22,130 nucleotides of DNA, taken from positions 1 through 22,130 of the forward strand of contig JALOAD010000054.1 of the NCBI GenBank assembly GCA_023228995.1, in the 5' to 3' direction. Origin of the DNA: JALOAD01 sp023228995 [NCBI: Candidatus Muiribacterium halophilum] (lineage in GTDB: Bacteria > Muiribacteriota > Muiribacteriia > Muiribacteriales). Positions 1-6,700 of the stretch are shown here, piece by piece (positions within the stretch are counted from its first letter, which is position 1; each line of letters opens with the position of its first letter). The position numbers and the translations under genes are program-made. Under the pieces are notes generated by a model. It was not told the origin of the DNA, did no database searches, and saw only the letters and a program-made list of their open reading frames with translations.

Positions 1-126
1 GGAGATAATACAACTATGGATGTTGAACTTCATACTCCAATAGCTATGGAAAAAGAACTTAGATTCGCAATCAGAGAAGGCGGAAGAACCGTTGGTGCTG
101 GTGTTGTTACTGAAATAGTTGAATAA
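1..126 (+). CDS. tuf: Elongation factor Tu, C-terminal 41 residues (5' end outside window)
   Basis: The frame is open from base 1 and ends at TAA 124-126. The visible residues include [14 protein letters not shown] and [18 protein letters not shown], which are the conserved end of EF-Tu domain III (the final beta-barrel, which contacts aminoacyl-tRNA). EF-Tu is the GTPase that delivers aminoacyl-tRNA to the ribosome in the cytoplasm. Only the C-terminus is present, so the G domain cannot be checked. rpmG follows after 22 bases, the common tuf-rpmG-trnW-secE-nusG order, so cotranscription is likely. Confidence 0.97.
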   Translation, partial: GDNTTMDVELHTPIAMEKELRFAIREGGRTVGAGVVTEIVE

Positions 127-148
127 TTAATTGCAAAAGAGGTCAAAA

Positions 149-298
149 ATGCGAGAAATAATTACACTTGAATGTACCGAATGCAAAAGAAGAAATTACA
201 GCACAATGAAAAACAAAAAGCTGCATCAAGAAAGGGTTGAGTTTAAAAAATACTGTCCTTTCGATAAAAAGCATACGATACATAAAGAAACTAAGTAA
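149..298 (+). CDS. rpmG: 50S ribosomal protein bL33 (49 aa)
   Basis: This is a small basic protein starting [17 protein letters not shown] and ending KHTIHKETK, both diagnostic of bL33, a component of the large ribosomal subunit near the E site. It begins at ATG 149 and the length is normal for the family. Zinc-binding (C+) bL33 has two CxxC pairs. Here the first pair (CTEC) is intact, but the second reads CPFD, so the fourth cysteine is replaced by Asp. A Cys3-Asp site is possible, as is loss of zinc binding. The gene sits between tuf and tRNA-Trp with short gaps and no visible promoter of its own. Confidence 0.96.
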   Translation: MREIITLECTECKRRNYSTMKNKKLHQERVEFKKYCPFDKKHTIHKETK

Positions 299-318
299 GA
301 ATCAATAATAAATACGGT

Positions 319-394
319 GGGGCAGTAGCTCAATTGGTAGAGCGTCGGTCTCCAAAACCGAAGGCCCTAGGTTCGATTCCTAGCTGCCCCGCCA
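319..394 (+). tRNA. trnW: tRNA-Trp (anticodon CCA)
   Basis: The cloverleaf folds by eye. The acceptor stem GGGGCAG (319-325) pairs with CTGCCCC (384-390), followed by discriminator G and an encoded CCA (392-394). The anticodon stem TCGGT/ACCGA encloses loop CTCCAAA, giving anticodon CCA (Trp). The T-arm contains GGTTCGATTCC. It lies 20 bases after rpmG and 27 before secE, the usual place for tRNA-Trp, and is probably processed from the operon transcript. Confidence 0.98.
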
Positions 395-421
395 TATTTT
401 TTAACAGGGGTTTAAGAGGAT

Positions 422-601
422 ATGAAAATAAATAAATTCTTATCAGAAGTCATGGCTGAGCTAAAGAAAGTATCCTGGCCATCAAAAAAAGACATCATTG
501 TCTCTACAAAAGTAGTTGTTACTTTGTCTATTTTAGCTGGAGTGTATATATTTGGTTGTGATCAGGTTTTCAGCAAGATAATAGAAAAAATACTTTATTA
601 A
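422..601 (+). CDS. secE: Preprotein translocase subunit SecE (59 aa)
   Basis: SecE is the small stabilising subunit of the SecYEG channel in the cytoplasmic membrane. The protein is the short single-span form: an amphipathic helix with the family signature ELKKVSWPSKKD (about residues 13-24), then one hydrophobic segment (about 28-46). The ATG at 422 follows an AAGAGGAT ribosome binding site. Its position directly before nusG is nearly universal in bacteria and supports the call. It contains a cysteine just after the membrane segment and otherwise looks ordinary. Confidence 0.96.
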   Translation: MKINKFLSEVMAELKKVSWPSKKDIIVSTKVVVTLSILAGVYIFGCDQVFSKIIEKILY

Positions 602-631
602 AAAGAGATTAATGAGAGAGGAATAGGATAT

Positions 632-1162
632 ATGGAAAAGAGCTGGTTTGTAATTCATACATATGCGGGTCAGGAAGATAAAGTCAAGGCTACTCTTGAA
701 CAGCGTATTGAAAAGATGAAAATGAATATGTTTATAGGCGAGGTTATAATACCTAAAAAAAAGGTCTATGAATATAAAAATAAAAAAAGAAAAGAAGTTG
801 AAAAAAGAATTTATCCTGGATATGTCATGGTCAATATGCATTTGACTGATGATTCGTGGTTTGTAGTTAGAAATACACCAGGTGTTACAGGTTTTATTGG
901 TTTAGGAAACAAACCTACTCCTTTAACTGACAAAGAGGTTCAAAATATTTTTGAACAGATTGGTCATGGTATTAAATCTAAAAAAGTTGACTTTGAACTT
1001 CAGGTTGGTCAAAAAGCTAAAATTACCGATGGACCATTTGAAGATTTTATTGGCGAAATAACAAACATTAACCTCGAAAAACAGGTAGTTAAAGTTAGAC
1101 TTAAGATATTTGGCAGAGAAACTCTTGTTGAACTTGATTTTGCTCAGGTTGAAGAAGCTTGA
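632..1162 (+). CDS. nusG: Transcription termination/antitermination protein NusG (176 aa)
   Basis: NusG binds RNA polymerase at the beta' clamp helices, modulates pausing and links polymerase to Rho or to ribosomal protein uS10. The N-terminal NGN domain begins KSWFVIHTYAGQEDKVK and includes RIYPGYVMVNM (about residues 60-70) and NTPGVTGFIG (about 81-90). The C-terminal KOW domain contains KITDGPFEDFIGEI (about residues 130-143). Length is typical. The start ATG 632 follows an AGAGGAATAGGA purine run. It ends 116 bases before rplK, and a terminator-like hairpin lies in that gap. Confidence 0.98.
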   Translation: MEKSWFVIHTYAGQEDKVKATLEQRIEKMKMNMFIGEVIIPKKKVYEYKNKKRKEVEKRIYPGYVMVNMHLTDDSWFVVRNTPGVTGFIGLGNKPTPLTDKEVQNIFEQIGHGIKSKKVDFELQVGQKAKITDGPFEDFIGEITNINLEKQVVKVRLKIFGRETLVELDFAQVEEA

Positions 1163-1191
1163 TAAGGTAATGAGGTTGTTTTAAAAAAAAT

Positions 1192-1219
1192 TTGACATTT
1201 TTTGATAAATGTTTACAAT
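1192..1219 (+). promoter_or_regulatory. Sigma-70-type promoter upstream of rplK
   Basis: A perfect -35 TTGACA (1192-1197) is separated by 16 bases from the near-consensus -10 TACAAT (1214-1219). The predicted start is A1226. It lies in the nusG-rplK gap and would drive rplK-rplA-rplJ-rplL. The call rests on motif match and spacing only. Confidence 0.8.
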
Positions 1220-1220
1220 A

Positions 1221-1254
1221 TGGGGACTGGTAAAATTCCAGTCTCTAGTTTTTT
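1221..1254 (+). terminator. Terminator-like hairpin overlapping the rplK transcription start
   Basis: TGGGGACTGG (1221-1230) pairs with CCAGTCTCTA (1238-1247) in a 10-bp stem with G-U pairs and a 7-base loop, followed by a run of six T (1249-1254). It looks like the intrinsic terminator of the tuf-nusG unit. The predicted rplK start at 1226 falls inside the 5' arm, so RNA starting there would keep only about 5 bp of the stem. An alternative reading is a 5' leader regulatory or stabilising hairpin. Confidence 0.6.
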
Positions 1255-1278
1255 ATATCCGGGAGGTGAAAATTAAGT

Positions 1279-1701
1279 ATGGCTAAAAAGATTATCGGAC
1301 AGATTAAGCTTCAGATACCTGCGGGTAAAGCTAATCCAGCTCCACCAATCGGACCTGCATTAGGTCAGCATGGTGTGAATATTATGGGTTTCTGTAAGGA
1401 ATTTAATTCTAAAACAGCAAAGCAGGCTGGTTCTATAGTACCTGTTGTTATAACAGTGTACGCTGATAGAACTTTCAGCTTTATCACAAAAACTTCTCCG
1501 GCATCAGATCTTCTAAAAAAAGCTGCTAAGGTCCCAAAAGGATCAGGTAATCCTCTTGTTAACAAAGTGGGAAAAATTACCAAAACTCAGCTTAAAGAAA
1601 TCGCAACTACAAAAATGGAAGATTTAAATGCTAATGATGTTGAAGCTGCAATGAAAATTATTGCAGGTACTGCAAGAAACATGGGTATTGAAATAGTTTA
1701 A
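1279..1701 (+). CDS. rplK: 50S ribosomal protein uL11 (140 aa)
   Basis: uL11 binds 23S rRNA in the GTPase-associated centre and forms the base of the stalk together with uL10. The N-terminal domain shows the proline-rich switch [20 protein letters not shown] (about residues 14-33). The C-terminal RNA-binding domain shows [18 protein letters not shown] and ends with [20 protein letters not shown] and [13 protein letters not shown] 1279 follows GGGAGGTGA. Length is standard. It is followed by rplA after a structured 74-base gap. Confidence 0.98.
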   Translation: MAKKIIGQIKLQIPAGKANPAPPIGPALGQHGVNIMGFCKEFNSKTAKQAGSIVPVVITVYADRTFSFITKTSPASDLLKKAAKVPKGSGNPLVNKVGKITKTQLKEIATTKMEDLNANDVEAAMKIIAGTARNMGIEIV

Positions 1702-1707
1702 AGACAT

Positions 1708-1768
1708 TCCCGGGTCGGTTTATTACTTGGGAGAGGATTATTACAATCTTCGTTAAAACCAAAGGAGG
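1708..1768 (+). promoter_or_regulatory. Candidate uL1 translational operator before rplA
   Basis: TTGG (1727-1730) can pair with CCAA (1759-1762). Inside it AGGATT (1734-1739) pairs with AATCTT (1745-1750), leaving an asymmetric internal loop of GAG opposite CGTTAAAA. This arrangement resembles the uL1 site of 23S rRNA, where a GTGGGAGG strand faces CTTGAAATACCAC. The structure ends directly at the AGGAGG ribosome binding site (1763-1768), as expected for repression of rplA by its own product. A competing hairpin TCCCGGGT (1708-1715)/ACTTGGGA (1725-1732) would destroy the operator. Confidence 0.6.
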
Positions 1769-1775
1769 ATTTAAA

Positions 1776-2489
1776 ATGGCAAGACAAAGAAGTAAGAGAT
1801 ACAAGGAAGCTGCCAAAATGATTGATAAACAGAAAGAATATTCTGTTGAAGAAGCTTTTGAATTAATGGTAAAACTTCCTAAAACTAAATTTGATCAGTC
1901 GGTTGAATTTCATTGTGTCCTTGGACTTGATCCAAGAAAAGCTGATCAGCAAATTAGGGGAACAGTAATGCTTCCTCATGGAACTGGTAAAACAAAAAGA
2001 GTTTTAGCTTTTGTATCAGCAGATAAAGAACAGGAAGCTAAAGCAGCTGGTGCTGATATTATTGGAACTGAAGAAACTGCAAAAGAAATTATGAAAGGAT
2101 GGCTTGAATTTGATGCTGTTGTAGCTACTCCAGATCAGATGAAGATAATTGGTAAACTTGGTAGAGTTCTTGGGCCAAGAGGTATGATGCCTTCACCTAA
2201 AAATGGTACGGTTACTCCTAATGTAGGACCAGCAATCGAAGAAATCAAGGCTGGTAGAGTTGAATACAGACTTGATAAAAATGCAATTGTTCATACTATT
2301 TTAGGTAAGGAAAATTTCGGTCCTGAAAAATTGGCTGAAAATTTTAGAGCTATGTATGCAACAATAGTTAAAGCTAGACCTTCAGCTTCTAAAGGTCAAT
2401 ATATAAAAGGTATATCGGTAGCAACTAGTATGAATCCAGGTTTTAAATTAGATTTAAATAGTTGCAGAAAAGTTGCAGAAGTTGTATAA
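1776..2489 (+). CDS. rplA: 50S ribosomal protein uL1 (237 aa)
   Basis: uL1 forms the mobile L1 stalk that handles the deacylated tRNA at the E site, and in many bacteria it represses its own mRNA. Family landmarks are HGTGKTKRV (about residues 68-76), [20 protein letters not shown] (about 128-147), and a C-terminal segment with [16 protein letters not shown]. Length is normal. ATG 1776 follows AAAGGAGGATTT. It is the second gene of the rplK-rplA pair and lies upstream of the L10 leader. Confidence 0.98.
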   Translation: MARQRSKRYKEAAKMIDKQKEYSVEEAFELMVKLPKTKFDQSVEFHCVLGLDPRKADQQIRGTVMLPHGTGKTKRVLAFVSADKEQEAKAAGADIIGTEETAKEIMKGWLEFDAVVATPDQMKIIGKLGRVLGPRGMMPSPKNGTVTPNVGPAIEEIKAGRVEYRLDKNAIVHTILGKENFGPEKLAENFRAMYATIVKARPSASKGQYIKGISVATSMNPGFKLDLNSCRKVAEVV

Positions 2490-2500
2490 TTACCACTGAA

Positions 2501-2591
2501 CCAGACGTCAAAGACAGCTGGTGGCTTAATTGTCTTAATTTAGCCAGCCGAGGCGAACGGAATTGAAAAGTATATTAATTTTAATATATAT
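2501..2591 (+). promoter_or_regulatory. Ribosomal protein L10 leader with possible antiterminator arm
   Basis: The sequence has the L10-leader hallmarks: AAAGACAGCTGGTGGCTTAA, a closing stem GCTGG (2517-2521)/CCAGC (2544-2548) and a following CCGAGG. The known family binds the uL10-(bL12)n complex and controls rplJL. Downstream, GGAATT (2559-2564) can pair with AATTCC (2593-2598), the 5' arm of the terminator. Between them lies a perfect AT hairpin TATATTAA (2571-2578)/TTAATATA (2581-2588). This supports a switch between antiterminator and terminator. Confidence 0.85.
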
Positions 2592-2625
2592 AAATTCCCG
2601 TCTCAAAAAGCGGGAATTTTTTTTT
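2592..2625 (+). terminator. Intrinsic terminator (attenuator) of the L10 leader
   Basis: AAATTCCCG (2592-2600) pairs perfectly with CGGGAATTT (2611-2619) around a 10-base loop. A nine-base T run (2617-2625) overlaps the end of the stem. It lies 22 bases before the rplJ ribosome binding site. Given its place in an L10 leader it probably acts as a conditional attenuator for rplJL rather than as a plain operon end. Confidence 0.88.
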
Positions 2626-2659
2626 AGTCTGGAATCAGAATTTAAAGGAGGTGAAAAGC

Positions 2660-3190
2660 GTGCCAACACCTAAGAAGATTGACAGTGTAAGTGAATTAAA
2701 AAGTAAGTTTGAAAAAGCTGTTACTGTTGTTGTAGCAGATTATAAAGGGCTTACTGTTGAAGAAATTACTAATTTGAGAAAAAAATTCAGAGAAAATGGT
2801 ATTGAATATCTTGTTGCAAAAAACACTTTAATCAGAAAAGCTATTGCTGAATTGGAATTTCCTAATTTAGATGAATTTCTAAAAGGACCTACAGCTATTG
2901 CTATATCATATGGAGATCCAGTTGCTCCTGTTAAGATTGCAACTGATTTTATAAAAGATCTGCATAAAGATAGAAAGTTTTTTGAAATCAAGACTAGTGT
3001 TCTTGAAGGAAAAGTACTTTCTCTTGAAGAAGTAAAAACTCTTTCAGAAACTCCAAGCAGAGAAGAACTTCTTACAAGACTTGTATCTGCATTCAACTCC
3101 CCAATTCAGGGATTTGTTAATGTTTGTGCAGGACCACTTAAGAATTTTGTTAATGTAATTAATGCTATAAAAGAACAGAAAGAAGCTTAA
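2660..3190 (+). CDS. rplJ: 50S ribosomal protein uL10 (176 aa)
   Basis: uL10 anchors bL12 dimers to the ribosome and binds 23S rRNA next to uL11. The N-terminal half includes VVADYKGLTVEEITNLRKKF and VAKNTLIRKAI, typical of the rRNA-binding domain. The C-terminal helix that holds bL12 ends VINAIKEQKEA. A GTG at 2651 is in frame but lies inside the AAAGGAGGTG ribosome binding site (2644-2653). The GTG at 2660, eight bases downstream of GGAGG, is therefore chosen, giving N-terminus (M)PTPKKIDSVSEL. Expression is probably controlled by the leader and attenuator upstream. Confidence 0.96.
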   Translation: MPTPKKIDSVSELKSKFEKAVTVVVADYKGLTVEEITNLRKKFRENGIEYLVAKNTLIRKAIAELEFPNLDEFLKGPTAIAISYGDPVAPVKIATDFIKDLHKDRKFFEIKTSVLEGKVLSLEEVKTLSETPSREELLTRLVSAFNSPIQGFVNVCAGPLKNFVNVINAIKEQKEA

Positions 3191-3238
3191 TTTTTAGAAA
3201 TAAAAAACTAAATGTAATGAAATTATGGAGGAAATACA

Positions 3239-3607
3239 ATGAAACATGAAGAAATTTTGAAAGCTGTTGAAGAAATGAGTGTACTTGAATTGGTAGAACT
3301 AGTAAAAGCTGCTGAAGAAAAATTTGGTGTATCTGCATCAGCTCCTATGGCTATGGCAATGCCTGTAGCTGCTGGACCAGCTGCTGAAGAACAAACTGAA
3401 TTTGATGTTGTTATTGCAGGATTTGATGCTGCTAAAAAACTTAATGTAATCAAGACTCTTAGAGAATTAACTGGTCTTGGACTTAAAGAAGCTAAAGAAG
3501 CTGTTGATACAGCTCCTAAAACAATTAAAGAAGCTGCTTCAAAAGAAGAAGCTGAAGAACTTAAGAAAAAACTTGAAGATGCTGGTGCAAAAATGGAACT
3601 TAAGTAA
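3239..3607 (+). CDS. rplL: 50S ribosomal protein bL12 (122 aa)
   Basis: bL12 forms the flexible stalk dimers that recruit translation factors and stimulate their GTPase activity. The layout is a helical N-terminal dimerisation domain with [20 protein letters not shown], an Ala/Pro/Met-rich hinge (about residues 36-50), and a C-terminal domain with [29 protein letters not shown] and [18 protein letters not shown] 3239 follows TGGAGGAAATAC. It is 48 bases after rplJ and followed at once by a terminator. Confidence 0.98.
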   Translation: MKHEEILKAVEEMSVLELVELVKAAEEKFGVSASAPMAMAMPVAAGPAAEEQTEFDVVIAGFDAAKKLNVIKTLRELTGLGLKEAKEAVDTAPKTIKEAASKEEAEELKKKLEDAGAKMELK

Positions 3608-3625
3608 TATAAAAATAGTATTAAT

Positions 3626-3654
3626 AAAAAAGCCGGTAAATGCCGGCTTTTTTT
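3626..3654 (+). terminator. Intrinsic terminator after rplL
   Basis: GCCGG (3632-3636) pairs with CCGGC (3643-3647) around TAAATG. The stem is extended by A-T pairs from the preceding A run and followed by seven T (3648-3654). It ends the ribosomal-protein unit before the separate rpoB promoter. Confidence 0.9.
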
Positions 3655-3693
3655 GTTTAGCAAAAAAATACATTGGTAATGGGTAAAAAAATA

Positions 3694-3722
3694 TTGACTT
3701 TTGTAATGAGCATTGATATAAT
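3694..3722 (+). promoter_or_regulatory. Strong sigma-70-type promoter for rpoBC
   Basis: TTGACT (3694-3699), a 17-base spacer and a perfect TATAAT (3717-3722) predict a start near A3729, leaving a leader of about 58 bases before rpoB. It follows the rplL terminator, so rpoBC can be transcribed independently of rplJL. Confidence 0.87.
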
Positions 3723-3730
3723 TATCAAAC

Positions 3731-3751
3731 TTTGGGTGACCTATGCCCAAA
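3731..3751 (+). promoter_or_regulatory. Hairpin at the 5' end of the rpoB leader
   Basis: TTTGGG (3731-3736) pairs with CCCAAA (3746-3751) around a 9-base loop. It starts about two bases after the predicted transcription start. No T run follows, so it is not a terminator. Such 5'-terminal hairpins often protect mRNA from 5'-end-dependent decay; that role here is inference. Confidence 0.5.
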
Positions 3752-3786
3752 ATACTTTTCATATTTCTGTTTAAGGGGGAATCTTA

Positions 3787-6700
3787 ATGCCACAAATCAA
3801 GGAAATGGCCGGAAGAACCAAAATCAATTTCGGATCAAGGAAAAAAGTTCTTGATATCTATGAATTGATAAAAGCTCAGACCAGCTCTTATAAATGGTTT
3901 TTACAGCCGGAGTTAATTCACGAGGAAAGGAAAAGAAGAGGGTTGCATGAAGTTTTCCTGGAAATTTTCCCCATAAAAGATTTTTCAGGGAATTTAATGC
4001 TAGAATATAAAGGATATAACCTTGGACTTCCTAGATGTAAAAAATGTCCAGGTAAAGTAGTGGGTGAAGAGTGCAGATTTGAAAATTGTACTTATGATGA
4101 AAGAACATGTGATATAGCTACTGTGGGTGATATTCCTTTTAGAATTAAAAATTCTGAACAGGAAGCTAAGAAAAAATCTCTTACTTATGCTGTTAGATTA
4201 GAACTAGTTGTTGAACTTATAAATAAATCTACCGGTGAAATAAAAAGACAAACTCTTTATCTTTGTGACCTGCCAATTATGACATTAAGAGGTACTTTTA
4301 TATATAATGGTACTGAAAGAGTTATAGTTTCTCAGCTTCATAGATCTCCAGGTGCTTATTTTGAATATGATAAAGCAAAAAAATCTTATACAGCAAAAAT
4401 TATTCCTTATAGAGGAGCATGGATAGAATTTGAACTTGATGTTATAAAAGATCTTATTCATGTTAGATTAGACAGAAAAAGAAAAATCCCTGTAACTACT
4501 TTTTTGAAAGCATTAGGTTATAATCAGGAAGTAATTAAAGAAATGTTTAATGAACATCCTTACATTATGAAGACTTTTGAAATTGATAAAGCTGAAGATT
4601 ATAAAGATGCATTAAAGGAAATTTTCCACAAATTAAGACCAGGAGAACCTTTTGCAGCAGATAATGCTATACAACTTTTAAGAAATTTATATTTTGACAG
4701 AAGAAGATATGATTTTTCTACTGTTGGTAGATATAAATTAAATAGAAAAATAAGATTAAAAGATAGAATAATAAAAAAAGTAGTAGCTGAAAATATTACT
4801 GATGTAAATGGTAATATTGTTGTTAAAGAAGGTGAAGTTATTTCAGCTGATGCTGCTGAGATTATTGAATCTTTAAACAGACAGTCTCTTAAAGTAAGAA
4901 ATAATGATGGTGATATTGTTAATACAAAAGTTGAAAAAGATATTGAGATTATCTATCTTAATGATTTTATTTCTTTTGCATCAGATGTTCTTTACGGAAA
5001 AGACAAAGTTTTATATAAAAAAGGCACTATTATAACTGATGAAATAGTTGAAAAACTTGAAGAACAAAAAATTACTAAAGCTGATATTTATAGAAAAAAT
5101 GTTCTTTATATTGATAAATCCTTACTTGAATTAAGACATATATTAAGTGACATGGAACAGAATGTAATTGAGGATTCTATTGAGATTGAAAAATATCTAC
5201 TTGGTAGAACTGTTGCAAAAGATTACAATTTTGAATATGAAGAAAAAAAGATAATTATAAAACCTGGTGATGAGATTACAATAGGCAGAGCAGAAGCTCT
5301 TATAAATAGCGGACTTGATTATATTGAAGTTACTAAAGGTAGAGTTCTTGCAGAAACTGATATTGTTGCTATGGTTAGATATCTTATAGATTTATCAGGT
5401 GGTATTGGTCATCTTGATGATATAGATCATCTTGGTAATAGAAGAGTTAGAAGATGTGGTGAAATGCTTCAGAATCAGTTTAGAATATCTCTTACTAAAA
5501 TGGAAAGAGAAATTAAAGAAAAAATGACACTTCAAGATAATCAGGGTGTTACTGCACAGAATTTTATTAATAATAGACCTATTAAGGCTATGCTTGATGA
5601 TTTCTATGGTACATCTCAGCTTTCTCAGTTCATGGATCAGACAAATCCTATTGCTGAACTTACAAATAAAAGAAGAATTTCTGCTTTAGGACCTGGCGGT
5701 GTTAAAAGAGAAAGAGCTGGTTATGAAGTTCGAGATGTTCATCCAACTCATTTTGGTAAACTTTGTCCGATTGAAACTCCTGAAGGACCAAATGCTGGTC
5801 TTATAGCTTCATTGGCAGTTTATACAAGAGTTAATAAATTTGGTTTTCTTGAAACTCCTTATAGAGTTGTTAGAAAAAACAAGATAACTGATGAAATAAT
5901 ATATATGGACGCTTATGAAGAAGACGACTTTGTAATAGTTCCTCCTGATGTTGAAATTAATAAGGATGAAAGTTTTCATAATCAACTTGTTCCAGTAAAA
6001 GTTCATACTGAAATAGGTCATGAGTTTTCTATGGTTGATGGTACTTTGGCTGATTATTGTATGGTATCACCTATGCAGATGATATCTGTAGCAGCTTCTC
6101 TTATTCCGTTTCTTGAACACGATGATGCAAATAGAGCACTTATGGGTACAAATATGCAAAGACAAGCAGTTCCTCTTTTAAATACTGAGCTTCCTTATGT
6201 TGGAACTGGTATTGAAAGAAGAGTAGCTATTGATTCTGGTACTGGAATTGTAAGTGAGTATGATGGAGTTGTTGAAACTGTATCTGGTGATTATATTTTT
6301 ATTAGAAGAACTGATAAAACTGAAATGGTGAATTTAGCTTCACCTATTGCCGGTAAAATTGTTAGAGAAAGAAAAATTGCAAGTGATGCAAAAGTAGGGA
6401 AAAAAGTAATTGCAAAAAAAGATACTGTTATGACTTCTTCTCTTGTTGATAAATTAAAAAAAGATGGTGTTGAAGAAGTTGAAATGTATTATTATAAAAA
6501 ATATTTTGTAAATAAATTTCAGAGATCTAATCAGAGTACTTGTCTTAATCAGCGACCGATTGTTAGAGAAGGCGATGTTGTAAAAGCTGGAGATCCAATA
6601 GCTGATGGTGCTGCTACAGCAAATAGTGAAGTTGCTCTTGGTAGAAATACTGTTGTTGCGTTTATGGCTTGGGAAGGATATAACTACGAGGATGCGATTA

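Noticed and set aside
2651-2659. Upstream in-frame GTG start for rplJ
   Set aside because: It lies inside the AAAGGAGGTG ribosome binding site; GTG 2660 has correct spacing and gives the usual uL10 N-terminus.
3477-3686. 69-aa plus-strand frame within rplL and its terminator
   Set aside because: It is a Lys/Leu-rich out-of-frame reading of rplL without its own ribosome binding site.
3223-3762. 179-aa minus-strand frame opposite rplL
   Set aside because: It is the antisense of bL12 and its terminator, Ser/Ala-rich from GCT/AGC codons read backward, with no recognisable family.
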